A DNA stretch of 64,000 nucleotides, from contig NZ_JACJHX010000006.1 in NCBI RefSeq assembly GCF_014138605.1, positions 172,310 through 236,309 on the forward strand. The letters run 5' to 3'. Under the pieces are notes generated by a model that was given only the letters and a program-made list of their open reading frames with translations, did not search any database and was not told the origin of the DNA. The translations under genes were made by a program, and so were the position numbers. Positions 35,934-44,352 of the stretch are shown here, one piece after another; within the stretch, counting starts at the first letter, position 1; every line of letters begins with the position of its first letter. This stretch comes from Peribacillus huizhouensis (GTDB taxonomy: Bacteria > Bacillota > Bacilli > Bacillales > DSM-1321).

Positions 35934-37382
35934 CTATCCGGACTGGCGAACAAGATGATCGGCAAGTCTAATAGCCAAAGCAGTGTTAGAAAGCACTGGT
36001 CCAGCGGCTGTCAGGGTAGGAAGAACACTATTATCCGCTACATACAAACCTTGAACACCATGTATTTGACCGTGACGGTTTGTCCCTGAAGTTGCAGGAT
36101 CATCCCCCATTCTACAAGTAGAAGCTTCATGCATATCTGATCCAGGCGGTCTGAGCACCAAGGTAGACTCATCAAGAGTTACTCCCATAGCAGCTGCAGA
36201 TTGTCTAATACCTTGTGCAACTTGGTCGGCTGTTTGACGATCTTTGTTGCTTAAAGAATATTGAACTTGCTGTAGCGGTACACCGAATTCATCCTTTACA
36301 GACGGATCAACATATACTCTATTTTCAGCTCGAGGCTCAACTCTCCCAAAGGATGCGTAAGCAACCATTAACTGGTCTTTGAGTACTTTATCTTCAAATT
36401 GCTGGTAAGAAAAATATTGATCCGGTCCAAGAATTTGAATATGATAAGGGGATTCTTTCGTCTCAAATTTCAAAATAGAAAAATTTCCAAGTTTATCAGA
36501 GAACTGTCTACGGGGGATCGTACCAACAGCAATGATGGACACATGACCAGTTAAATAACGCCCAATAGCTTGACCTGGGATTCCTGAATTAAGCAATAGA
36601 CGTGGTGTCTCTAATGTACTTGCCGATACGACTACATTTTTTGCCCGTATTCTGTGAGGTCTCATATCTGCTGAAAGGACCTCAACGCCAGAAACTCTCC
36701 CACCCTGTGTCGTGACTTTAGAGACATAAGCATTTACAGCGAGATCATATGGTCGATCAAACTGGGCGGCCGCTAAAGCATTAATCGAGCTATACCATGG
36801 ATTCGAATGGACTTCTCCTTGGCGGGAAGGTGTCATGTCAAAAGCAACTGGCATGTCATCTGCTTCAAGTATCCCAGCTGCATGGAGTCTCTTTAAAAAA
36901 ACATTTTGCATCGAGGAACCTTTAGCATAATCTGTTGTGACATGCAATAATTTCTCTGCCATTCCATAATACACATTTAACTCTCTACGATGGATAGGCC
37001 ATTTATTAAGCTCAGAACTAATCGGCCTCGGAGTAGCTGCATTCCAAAACAGGGACCTTCCCCCAAGTGCGTATACCATTCTGGCTCCTGAAAATTGGGG
37101 TAAACGTTCTTCGAAAGTCGTTGAATTATCTCCAAGCAGTACATCCCGAGCCGTATTTACATTCTGCGTAGGTATATTAAGAGAATGAGAATGAAATAAC
37201 TTATCTCCCTTTTCAAGAATTCCAATCTTTTTAGCACCTTGATTTTTCCATAGCTCACAGAGCCTCTGTAAGGTTGCTCCTCCTCCAGGACCGCTTCCCA
37301 CGATGAGGACGTCGTAATTTGTATTTGACATTTCTTCAAGCGATTTTGTAGGAATCCAATTATTTTTATATTTAACCACCAT
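35934..37382 (-). CDS. GMC-family FAD oxidoreductase
   Basis: A 482-residue flavoprotein of the glucose-methanol-choline family. The FAD-phosphate loop VGSGPGGGATLQRL (28-41) and the C-terminal block HEASTCRMGDDP with GLYVADNSVLPTLTAAGPVL are typical of the sugar-oxidising branch (pyranose or glucoside 3-dehydrogenase catalytic subunits, gluconate-2-dehydrogenase-like). There is no signal peptide. ATG 37382 has AAAGGGGGTGG upstream; a GTG at 37391 lies inside that site. It converges on the Gfo/Idh/MocA genes, so an IclR-controlled oxidative sugar route with this enzyme is likely. Its promoter region carries two MhqR-type operators, shared with the divergent SinI-like/spx unit. Confidence 0.88.
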   Translation of the reverse strand: MVVKYKNNWIPTKSLEEMSNTNYDVLIVGSGPGGGATLQRLCELWKNQGAKKIGILEKGDKLFHSHSLNIPTQNVNTARDVLLGDNSTTFEERLPQFSGARMVYALGGRSLFWNAATPRPISSELNKWPIHRRELNVYYGMAEKLLHVTTDYAKGSSMQNVFLKRLHAAGILEADDMPVAFDMTPSRQGEVHSNPWYSSINALAAAQFDRPYDLAVNAYVSKVTTQGGRVSGVEVLSADMRPHRIRAKNVVVSASTLETPRLLLNSGIPGQAIGRYLTGHVSIIAVGTIPRRQFSDKLGNFSILKFETKESPYHIQILGPDQYFSYQQFEDKVLKDQLMVAYASFGRVEPRAENRVYVDPSVKDEFGVPLQQVQYSLSNKDRQTADQVAQGIRQSAAAMGVTLDESTLVLRPPGSDMHEASTCRMGDDPATSGTNRHGQIHGVQGLYVADNSVLPTLTAAGPVLSNTALAIRLADHLVRQSG

Positions 37383-37502
37383 AGTCGCCACCCCCTTTAA
37401 ATATAGTTCTTTTAAAGATATGTTCTTTAGTTATCCAATATGAAAAATAACATTGTCATTTACTTTTTAGTTTTCGTTAACAAATAAATAGGTATTAATA
37501 AT

Positions 37503-37520
37503 TACCTTTAATCCGAGATA
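37503..37520. promoter_or_regulatory. MhqR-type operator, copy nearest the GMC gene
   Basis: TACCTTTAATCCGAGATA keeps the 18-bp frame with one mismatch in the left half. It lies 121 bp before the GMC start, on the side of that gene's promoter. Confidence 0.55.
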
Positions 37521-37536
37521 ATTTAGTTAAATGTAA

Positions 37537-37583
37537 TTGACATCAATATAACAACGCGATATATTTATCTCATATTAAAGATA
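37537..37583 (+). promoter_or_regulatory. Promoter with MhqR-type operator for the SinI-like/spx unit
   Basis: TTGACA (37537-37542), 17 bases, TATATT (37560-37565), then the operator TATCTCATATTAAAGATA (37566-37583) with no gap. Bound protein would cover the transcription start. This copies the layout before mhqR at 40032. Confidence 0.75.
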
Positions 37584-37753
37584 TAATAATTAAAGACTTT
37601 TAAAGTGGAAAAGATCTTCCTTTCAAAAAGATAGGTGTTATTTTGCACTCTTATATTTTTATCTATCACTATAATTAAATAGTACAGTAAAAAGACATGT
37701 ATAAAAGAATAAATATGATAGATGGATTAATATTGAACCTGGAGGAAGGATAA

Positions 37754-37885
37754 ATGCTGGAGAGACTTCAGAAGTTAGAAGAAGTAGATCATGAATGTGT
37801 TGAGCTAATGCGAATAACCAAAGAAATGGGTATATCTATTCAGGACATTAGAGAATTTCTAAGAGCGGCATATATTAATAAGTAG
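37754..37885 (+). CDS. SinI-like anti-repressor peptide
   Basis: A 43-residue protein from ATG 37754 behind GGAGGAAGG. The central part DHECVELMRITKEMGISIQD followed by IREFLR matches the SinI/SinR dimerisation domain (two short helices that pair with SinR). In Bacillus subtilis SinI frees matrix genes by capturing SinR. No sinR lies nearby. It is 45 bp before an Spx paralogue and both sit behind an MhqR-type promoter-operator, so a link between electrophile stress and a SinR-type switch is possible but unproved. Confidence 0.7.
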   Translation: MLERLQKLEEVDHECVELMRITKEMGISIQDIREFLRAAYINK

Positions 37886-37929
37886 ACTAAATTCAGAAGA
37901 TCCTTTGTTTAGGGAGTGTGATTGTCAAT

Positions 37930-38325
37930 ATGGTTACCTTATATACATCGACAAGTTGTACTTCTTGTCGTAAAGCAAAAGCGTGGCTTGAGAAATATGA
38001 AATTGCGTATATAGAAAAGAATATTGTTTCTGAACAGTTGACGATTGAGGATATTAAGGAAATTCTTCGTCTGACAGAAGATGGAACAGATGAAATTATT
38101 TCAGCAAGATCGAATGCATTTCAAGAATTGAAGACAGATATGGATTCTCTTTCGCTTCGAGAATTATATCAAACAATCATAGATCATCCAGGGTTATTAA
38201 GAAGACCCCTAATCCTTGATGAAAAAAGGTTACAAGTGGGATTTAATGAAGATGAAATTCGCAGATTCTTACCTCGAAAAGTTCGTTGCTTCCAGCGTCA
38301 TGAAGCTAATAGAATGGTCGATTAA
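37930..38325 (+). CDS. Spx paralogue (ArsC-fold transcription regulator)
   Basis: A 131-residue protein, exactly the length of Bacillus subtilis Spx. It has the redox switch CTSC (Cys10, Cys13), the RNA-polymerase contact region around [10 protein letters not shown] and the C-terminal block [20 protein letters not shown]. Spx binds the RNA polymerase alpha subunit and reprogrammes transcription under disulphide and electrophile stress. ATG 37930 gives the canonical MVTLYTS start; a GTG at 37918 is too close to AGGGAG. As it is placed in an accessory island it is probably a second copy rather than the housekeeping spx. It follows the SinI-like gene under an MhqR-type operator. Confidence 0.88.
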   Translation: MVTLYTSTSCTSCRKAKAWLEKYEIAYIEKNIVSEQLTIEDIKEILRLTEDGTDEIISARSNAFQELKTDMDSLSLRELYQTIIDHPGLLRRPLILDEKRLQVGFNEDEIRRFLPRKVRCFQRHEANRMVD

Positions 38326-38464
38326 TTGACTCAGAACTGTTCAATTTATTGGAAGAGGATGGATTAACTAATAAGCCCACATAGGATAACGTATTAAACG
38401 GATTATAACCATATATTACGTCTTCCATAGAAAGTTCATTTAAAATAGTAATAATAAAACTACA

Positions 38465-38484
38465 AGTCAACAAATTTGTTGACT
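38465..38484. promoter_or_regulatory. Perfect 20-bp palindrome before the GGDEF gene
   Basis: AGTCAACAAATTTGTTGACT is fully symmetric and ends 29 bp before the ATG. There is no T-run, so an operator is more likely than a terminator. The binding protein is unknown. Confidence 0.55.
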
Positions 38485-38513
38485 AAAATGATTTAAATGG
38501 AGTTGGGGCAGTG

Positions 38514-39800
38514 ATGATTCAGAACGGTACAAATTCCGAATTAGCAAGGGAAAGTCAGGTGTTTGAGCTTATTTGGAATAATACAACAGATGCCATTTTT
38601 ACAATCGATCATAATGGTGCAATTATTGATGCGAATCCGGCTTTTGTAGAACTTTTTGATTGGAAGGTTGAAGAATTAAAAGGGTTAACGTTTCCTCCAT
38701 TCTTCTCCCATATAACAAAAGCAGAACATCGAAATTTTTTACAGCACCTTCGAGAGGGACAAAACTATCCTTATGTTGTTTCAAAAAGGAAGCATAAATA
38801 TGGAAAAGTGCTAGATGTTATCGCTTCGTACCGATCAATCAATAATCAAGATATCCTTGCGATTGGCATGTACAAAAATTTTACAGACCAGATGGAAATT
38901 CAACATAAACTTCATGCGAGTGAAAATACATACCGAACACTTGTTGAATCATTACCAGAAGCGATTATTGTGATACATCATGGAAAAATTGTCTTTGTAA
39001 ATACTGCTGGAGTAAAGTTATTTGGGAAAAATAGAACAAATGATATCATTGGGTATTCGATATGGGATTTCATTTCTAGTGAACAACAAGAAAAGATTGA
39101 AGAAACATTTCATCGTGTAAAGAATCAAAGTAATAAGGATCAATCATTATCATTTGATGGAGAGTTTACACGAAACGATGGCAAGTTAATTTGTTCAGAA
39201 ATGAAGGTGTACCTTATTGAATATAAGGGTGAACCGTCTATTCAAATTCTTATTCAGGATATCTCAGAAAAAAGGAATTATGAACGACAATTAGAATATC
39301 TAGCATTTCACGATCCTCTGACAGGTTTGAAAAATAGAAGAAAGTTTACAGAAATAGTGAAAGAAGCAATAAAAGAAACAGAAAAGAAAAGTGAAAAATT
39401 AGGAATCATGTATATTGATCTTGATCATTTCAAATCAATTAATGATTCTCTTGGGCATCATGTCGGAGATGAGTTGCTCCAGCAATTTGCTAAAAGGCTA
39501 AAATCAAGTGTTCGAAAAAATGATGAGTTATGTCGGATAGGCGGAGATGAATTTCTAGTGCTCCTAAATAAGATAATAAGTTATGAACAAGTTGAAAAAA
39601 TTGTTGAAAGAATGCACACCATATGTATAGCTGCTTATCAGATAAATGGACATACATTTAATGTTACTCTAAGTATTGGCATATCGGTTTATCCTGAGCA
39701 TGGATCAAGGGGAGAAGTTTTAATTTCTCATGCAGATCAGGCGTTATATAGAGCAAAAGAAAGCAGAAACCGATTTGTTATTTATTTGCAAGAAAAGTAA
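38514..39800 (+). CDS. PAS-PAS-GGDEF diguanylate cyclase
   Basis: A 428-residue soluble sensor enzyme that would make cyclic di-GMP. Two PAS domains (about 15-125, with TDAIFTIDHNGAIIDANPAF, and about 135-250, with PEAIIVIHHGKIVFVNTAG) precede a GGDEF domain (about 262-428). The catalytic motif GGDEF is intact at 343-347, and the inhibitory-site motif RxxD (RKND) lies five residues before it, so product feedback is expected. There is no EAL domain, membrane span or signal peptide. ATG 38514 or the adjacent GTG 38511 is the start. It follows spx after 185 bp and has a palindromic operator-like site upstream. Confidence 0.9.
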   Translation: MIQNGTNSELARESQVFELIWNNTTDAIFTIDHNGAIIDANPAFVELFDWKVEELKGLTFPPFFSHITKAEHRNFLQHLREGQNYPYVVSKRKHKYGKVLDVIASYRSINNQDILAIGMYKNFTDQMEIQHKLHASENTYRTLVESLPEAIIVIHHGKIVFVNTAGVKLFGKNRTNDIIGYSIWDFISSEQQEKIEETFHRVKNQSNKDQSLSFDGEFTRNDGKLICSEMKVYLIEYKGEPSIQILIQDISEKRNYERQLEYLAFHDPLTGLKNRRKFTEIVKEAIKETEKKSEKLGIMYIDLDHFKSINDSLGHHVGDELLQQFAKRLKSSVRKNDELCRIGGDEFLVLLNKIISYEQVEKIVERMHTICIAAYQINGHTFNVTLSIGISVYPEHGSRGEVLISHADQALYRAKESRNRFVIYLQEK

Positions 39801-40031
39801 TCATCTTTATTTCCTACGTCATGGAAATTTTTAATAATGAAGTTCGCTCACGTCATTGTATAAATAGGTTAGGGTATTTTGAAAATATTATCTATCAAAA
39901 AAAGTGCGCATTTTCTGTAAAAATTGTGTCTTTCTATGTGTATTTAACCAAATAACGTCTTAATGAATGTAAGGAAAAGTGTAGGATATGAAGAGATTCT
40001 GCATTATATTTTTAAAAAATCCCTAAGGTTA
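39801..40031. other. Spacer before the mhqR promoter
   Basis: AT-rich and without a gene or a clear terminator for the GGDEF gene. Confidence 0.4.
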
Positions 40032-40078
40032 TTGACAGAAGAGAATAAAAGTTTTAGAATTATCTCATATTCGAGATA
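40032..40078 (+). promoter_or_regulatory. mhqR promoter with operator
   Basis: A consensus TTGACA (40032-40037), 17 bases, TAGAAT (40055-40060), then the near-perfect palindrome TATCTCATATTCGAGATA (40061-40078). The operator covers the transcription start, so MhqR should repress its own gene. Confidence 0.85.
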
Positions 40079-40127
40079 TTTTAATGAAAGATATATAATA
40101 TAATTTCATTTGTCAGGAGGTGTTTAA

Positions 40128-40556
40128 ATGGAAGAGAAATGTACAAACCAGGCTTATCTGGAACTGATGCAAACATCCAAAGCCATTCAGGATTGCATTA
40201 AGATGGAAATGATGAATCATAAGATCAATATTACTGAGTTCTCTGTATTAGAGGTGCTTTATTTTAAGGAGAAGCAAACGATTCAGCAGATTGGTAAAAG
40301 CATACTCATTTCTAGTGGGTCTATGACTTATGTAATAGACAAATTGGAACAGAAGGGCTTCATAAAAAGAATTGACTGTCCTAATGATCGTCGTGTCATA
40401 CATGTAGTTTTAACGGAAAATGGAATGAACTTAATGGAGAAAATCATGCCTAAACATCGAGATTTGATTAATAACATGCTTGGTGATTTAACTGATCAAG
40501 AGTCACAAACAATGATAAAACTTTTGAAAAAAGTAAGTAAAAGAGTAGAAACATAA
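40128..40556 (+). CDS. mhqR: MarR-family repressor, MhqR homologue
   Basis: A 142-residue MarR protein. The winged helix spans about 40-95 (QQIGKSILISSGSMTYVIDK as recognition helix, CPNDRRVIHVVLTENG as wing). Sequence and context match MhqR, which in Bacillus subtilis represses the hydroquinone-responsive genes mhqNOP, mhqED and azoR2. CAGGAGGTG precedes the ATG. The operator TATCTCATATTCGAGATA lies in its promoter and a second copy lies just before the next gene. Family members of this type answer to quinones, catechols or their adducts. It heads the run mhqR-mhqP-mhqN-mhqO-mhqO2-mhqD. Confidence 0.85.
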   Translation: MEEKCTNQAYLELMQTSKAIQDCIKMEMMNHKINITEFSVLEVLYFKEKQTIQQIGKSILISSGSMTYVIDKLEQKGFIKRIDCPNDRRVIHVVLTENGMNLMEKIMPKHRDLINNMLGDLTDQESQTMIKLLKKVSKRVET

Positions 40557-40570
40557 TTTTTTCACAATAA

Positions 40571-40588
40571 TATCTCGAATTCGAGGTA
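40571..40588. promoter_or_regulatory. MhqR operator between mhqR and the DoxX gene
   Basis: TATCTCGAATTCGAGGTA is almost perfectly symmetric, 23 bp before the DoxX start. A strong promoter is not evident in front of it, so it may act on read-through from mhqR or on a weak promoter. Confidence 0.75.
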
Positions 40589-40610
40589 AAAATCGAGGAG
40601 GATGAAAAAA

Positions 40611-41009
40611 ATGATAGATATTGGTTTATTATTGATTAGATTGGTAATTGGTCTCTTATTCATCGGTCACGGTGTACAGAAACTATTTGGTTGGTATGGC
40701 GGTTATGGATTAAAAGGTACAGGAGGTTGGATGGATTCACTTGGTTTAAAGCCTGGTGTGACGATGGCACTCATTGCGGGATTAGCCGAATTAATTGGAG
40801 GAATTTTATTTGCTTCAGGGCTACTCACACCGCTTGCTGGTCTAATGATTGCAGCAACAATGGTAATGGCAATTGTAAAGGTGCACGGTCCGAATGGGTT
40901 ATGGTCAACACGAAATGGCTATGAGTATAATTTGACCCTGCTAGTGGTAGCAATAGGGATTGCTTTAATAGGGCCTGGTCAATATGCGTTGGATGCTTTT
41001 TTATTCTAA
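40611..41009 (+). CDS. mhqP: DoxX-family membrane protein (MhqP/CatD-like)
   Basis: A 132-residue protein with four hydrophobic helices and the DoxX start LLLIRLVIGLLFIGHGVQKL. In Bacillus subtilis the DoxX proteins CatD and MhqP are encoded with catechol and hydroquinone detoxification genes and are thought to help in membrane redox or quinone handling. ATG 40611 has GAGGAGG nine bases upstream and is preferred over the ATG at 40602. Only 55 bp follow mhqR, with an operator in the gap. Confidence 0.82.
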   Translation: MIDIGLLLIRLVIGLLFIGHGVQKLFGWYGGYGLKGTGGWMDSLGLKPGVTMALIAGLAELIGGILFASGLLTPLAGLMIAATMVMAIVKVHGPNGLWSTRNGYEYNLTLLVVAIGIALIGPGQYALDAFLF

Positions 41010-41054
41010 TATATCTGGGTTTGAAGATATTTGATAGCAAAGGGATGTGTTGTT

Positions 41055-41675
41055 ATGGCTGACTTTATACAGTTAGTAAAAGAGAGACGGTCTGCAAGCA
41101 ATTTTCTTCCAGATCACATGATTACAAAAGAAGAGTTGAATGAAATTTTTGAGTTGGTTAAACTAGGACCTTCAGCGTTTAATCTCCAACATACAAATTA
41201 TCTAACAGTTATGGACCCAGTAATCAAAGAGAAATTAAAGAAGGCTGCAAATGGGCAATATAAAGTATCCAGTGCTTCTGCGGTTATCCTAGTTTTAGGT
41301 GATAAAAATGCCTTTTGGCAGGCTCCTGACATTTACGAAGGTTTGAAGATGCTAGGGATTGTGAATAAACAGGAATATGATTTTATGGTTAATGACACCA
41401 TTTCCCTCTATGAATCGAGAGGGTTAGACTTTCAACGAGATGAGGCTATAAGAAATGCTTCGTTATCAGCGATGATGTTCATGATGGCTGCCAAGGAGAA
41501 AGGGTGGGATACCTGCCCTATGATTGGTTTTGATTCTGAATCGGTCAAACAGAATTTGAACATCGATGAGCAATACGAAGTAGTGATGATGATTACAATA
41601 GGAAAAGAAAAGGTTGAAAGTAGAAAACCTCGTGGATATCGCAAGCCAGTTAGCGAATTTGTCACTTATATTTAG
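41055..41675 (+). CDS. mhqN: Nitroreductase-family protein (MhqN-like)
   Basis: A 206-residue FMN enzyme of the nitroreductase fold, the same length as Bacillus subtilis MhqN. Seen motifs: KERRSASNFLPDHMI (N-terminal FMN site), LGPSAFNLQHTNY and the C-terminal GKEKVESRKPRGYRKPV. It would reduce nitro-aromatics or quinones with NAD(P)H. AAAGGGATG precedes ATG 41055; the frame is open to 41031. It lies in the mhqR run between mhqP and mhqO, the same set as the mhqNOP operon though in another order. Confidence 0.87.
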   Translation: MADFIQLVKERRSASNFLPDHMITKEELNEIFELVKLGPSAFNLQHTNYLTVMDPVIKEKLKKAANGQYKVSSASAVILVLGDKNAFWQAPDIYEGLKMLGIVNKQEYDFMVNDTISLYESRGLDFQRDEAIRNASLSAMMFMMAAKEKGWDTCPMIGFDSESVKQNLNIDEQYEVVMMITIGKEKVESRKPRGYRKPVSEFVTYI

Positions 41676-41710
41676 GAATTAACTGTTAATTGAATCGGAG
41701 TGAAAAACAA

Positions 41711-42649
41711 ATGAGTAAAAAAACAATGGGAATTCATCATATCACGGCAATCGTCGGTCATCCACAAGAGAATGTAGATTTTTATGCGGGTGTTTTAGGA
41801 ATACGTTTAGTGAAAAAAACGGTAAATTTTGATGACCCTGGTACTTATCACCTCTATTTTGGGAATCAAGGTGGAAAACCAGGAACGATTATAACATTTT
41901 TCCCTTGGGCTGATGCATATCAAGGGAAAATCGGTGACGGACAAGTAGGGGTTACTTCATATGTTGTTCCGAATGGAGCTATGGGATTTTGGGAAAAAAG
42001 ATTAGAAAAGTTCAATGTTCCTTTTACAAAAAACGAACGTTTTGGAGAGCAGTATTTGGAATTCGATGATCCTCATGGACTTCATTTGGAAATCGTTGAA
42101 AGAGAAGAAGGTGAAGTGAACACTTGGCATTTTGGAGATGTCACACCTGACGTAGCCATAAAGGGGTTTGGCGGAGCGACATTATTATCAAAACAACCAG
42201 AAAAAACAGCTGAACTGTTAGAAAAAGTCATGGGGCTTGAGCAAGTTGGTAAAGAAGGAGATTTTATTCGTTTCCGTTCTTCTAGTGATATAGGAAATAT
42301 CATTGATTTAAAATTAACAACAACCGTCAGTGGACGAATGGGTGTAGGAACTGTCCATCATATTGCGTGGCGAGCTCATGATGATCAAGATCAATTAGAT
42401 TGGAAAAAGTATATTGAAGGTTATGGTTATGGTGTCACACCTGTTCAGGATCGAAACTATTTTAATGCGATTTACTTTAGAGAGCATGGTGAAATTCTTT
42501 TTGAAATCGCAACGGATCCACCAGGGTTCGCTCATGATGAAACTCAAGAGACAATGGGGGGAAAATTGATGTTGCCGGATCAATATGAACCAAGTCGAGA
42601 TCAGATTGAACGATTGGTCCTTCCATTTGAAGTTAGAGAGTTAGATTAA
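41711..42649 (+). CDS. mhqO: Ring-cleaving dioxygenase-like VOC protein (MhqO)
   Basis: A 312-residue two-module VOC protein, equal in length to Bacillus subtilis MhqO. First module: MGIHHITAIVGHPQENVDFY; second module: VGTVHHIAWRAHD and NYFNAIYFREHGEILFEIAT, supplying His and Glu metal ligands. It is thought to open the ring of hydroquinone-type compounds. ATG 41711 follows CGGAG with a normal spacer. A second copy follows directly. Confidence 0.9.
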   Translation: MSKKTMGIHHITAIVGHPQENVDFYAGVLGIRLVKKTVNFDDPGTYHLYFGNQGGKPGTIITFFPWADAYQGKIGDGQVGVTSYVVPNGAMGFWEKRLEKFNVPFTKNERFGEQYLEFDDPHGLHLEIVEREEGEVNTWHFGDVTPDVAIKGFGGATLLSKQPEKTAELLEKVMGLEQVGKEGDFIRFRSSSDIGNIIDLKLTTTVSGRMGVGTVHHIAWRAHDDQDQLDWKKYIEGYGYGVTPVQDRNYFNAIYFREHGEILFEIATDPPGFAHDETQETMGGKLMLPDQYEPSRDQIERLVLPFEVRELD

Positions 42650-42691
42650 TTAACTTAAGGACCTAATCTGAGGTGAAATGGAGGGTAAAGA

Positions 42692-43636
42692 ATGCAGAAA
42701 ACAGCAGGTATTCACCATATAACCGCAATGGTTAACGATGCCCAAAAGAATATTGATTTCTACGCAGGGGTGCTTGGATTAAGACTTATTAAAAAAACAA
42801 TAAATTTCGATCGACCAGAGGTGTATCATCTTTATTTTGGAAATGATACTGGTCAACCAGGAACTGTCATTACATTCTTTCCATGGACTAAACAGTTAAA
42901 AGGCCGTGTCGGTACAGGGCAAGTTGGAGTAATTAGTTTTATCATACCAAACAATTCCATTACATTTTGGGAAAATCGCTTAAAAAAATTTAAAGTAAAG
43001 TCTTTTCAATCAGTACGTTTTGGAGAAAAGTATTTAAAATTTCAAGACCCAGACGGTATTGAACTAGAACTAGTCGAACGCCAAGAGGGGCCAATAAATA
43101 ATTGGCTTTTGGGTGAAATTCATTCTGACATTGCTATTAAAGGATTCGGCGGTGCGATGTTAATTTCAGCACAACCTAATAAAACGGCAGATGTGCTTGA
43201 AAATGTATTCGGATTCGAATGCATTGGTCAAGAAGATGACTTCCTAAGATTCAAATCGGAAGCACAGCTTGGAAATGCAATTGATATTAAGCTAACTCCT
43301 TCAGTTAGGGGACTCATGGGTGCGGGAACTGTTCACCATATCGCTTGGAGAGCTAAGGATGAAGAAGATCTTCTAAGATGGAGAAAACTCCTTCAAAGTA
43401 AGGGGTATTTTCCAACAGTGATTCGTGATAGAAATTACTTTAAAGCTGTTTATTTCCATGAAGAAGGTGGCATTCTTTTTGAAATAGCGACTGACCCACC
43501 AGGATTTACTGTTGATGAACCTATAAATCAACTTGGACAGAAACTCATGTTACCTTCATGGTTCGAGGGAAAACGAAAAGAATTAGAAGAGATCTTACCT
43601 CTTATTGAGGTTAGAGTTTTGGAAGGGGATAAATGA
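42692..43636 (+). CDS. Ring-cleaving dioxygenase-like VOC protein (second MhqO)
   Basis: A 314-residue paralogue of the preceding protein, alike over its full length (AGIHHITAMVNDAQKNIDFY; GTVHHIAWRAKDEEDLLRW; NYFKAVYFHEEGGILFEIAT). Metal-ligand positions are kept, so it should be active. The pair looks like a tandem duplication that has drifted, perhaps to cover different aromatic substrates. ATGGAGGGTAAAG precedes the ATG. Its stop codon overlaps the start of mhqD (ATGATGA), showing translational coupling. Confidence 0.88.
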   Translation: MQKTAGIHHITAMVNDAQKNIDFYAGVLGLRLIKKTINFDRPEVYHLYFGNDTGQPGTVITFFPWTKQLKGRVGTGQVGVISFIIPNNSITFWENRLKKFKVKSFQSVRFGEKYLKFQDPDGIELELVERQEGPINNWLLGEIHSDIAIKGFGGAMLISAQPNKTADVLENVFGFECIGQEDDFLRFKSEAQLGNAIDIKLTPSVRGLMGAGTVHHIAWRAKDEEDLLRWRKLLQSKGYFPTVIRDRNYFKAVYFHEEGGILFEIATDPPGFTVDEPINQLGQKLMLPSWFEGKRKELEEILPLIEVRVLEGDK

Positions 43637-44241
43637 TGAAACATATTTTTCAAAAAGGGAATGATCCAGCAAAACCAACTTTATTATTGCTTCATGGAAC
43701 CGGCGGAAATGAATTAGATTTATTTCCACTTGCAGGGAGAATTGACGATGAGGCTTCGATATTAAGTGTACGTGGAAATATACTTGAAAATGGAATGCCT
43801 CGTTTCTTTAGACGATTAGCAGAAGGTATATTTGATGAAGAAGATCTCATTTTCCGTACAAAAGAATTAAATCAGTTTCTTGATGAAGCAGCTGAAAAAT
43901 ATGAATTTGACAGAGGCAATATGATTGCGATTGGTTACTCAAATGGAGCCAATATAGCTGCTAGTTTATTGTTTCATTATCAAAATGCATTAAAGGGTGC
44001 GATTCTTCATCACCCGATGGTACCGAGAAGAGGAATTGAGCTTCCTGATTTGTCAGGGAAGTCCGTGTTTATTGCTGCTGGGACAAATGATCCGATTTGT
44101 TCACCAATGGAATCTACTTTACTCCAATCCTTATTGGAAAAGGCGAATGCAAACGTTGAACTTCATTGGGAAAATAGAGGTCATCAATTGACCGCTAATG
44201 AAGTTGAGGCTGCGGCACTCTGGTATCGTAAGTTCTATTAA
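43636..44241 (+). CDS. mhqD: Phospholipase/carboxylesterase-family hydrolase (MhqD-like)
   Basis: A 201-residue alpha/beta hydrolase. The oxyanion region LLLHGTGGNELDLFPL, the nucleophile elbow GYSNGAN (G-x-S-x-G), the acid in GTNDPIC and the histidine in RGHQLT complete a catalytic triad. In Bacillus subtilis MhqD is part of the MhqR regulon, with an unknown ester substrate. GGAAGGGG lies seven bases before ATG 43636. It overlaps the stop codon of the second mhqO. It ends the tight part of the operon. Confidence 0.87.
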   Translation: MKHIFQKGNDPAKPTLLLLHGTGGNELDLFPLAGRIDDEASILSVRGNILENGMPRFFRRLAEGIFDEEDLIFRTKELNQFLDEAAEKYEFDRGNMIAIGYSNGANIAASLLFHYQNALKGAILHHPMVPRRGIELPDLSGKSVFIAAGTNDPICSPMESTLLQSLLEKANANVELHWENRGHQLTANEVEAAALWYRKFY

Positions 44242-44352
44242 TCTTTCATATTATAAATTCTCTTGAGGTTTAGTAGGTAATATTCATTGATTTGGAGTAG
44301 TAATAAAATTTGAAATAGATTAAATACTAGCTGACGCATAGAGGTGAAAGTA

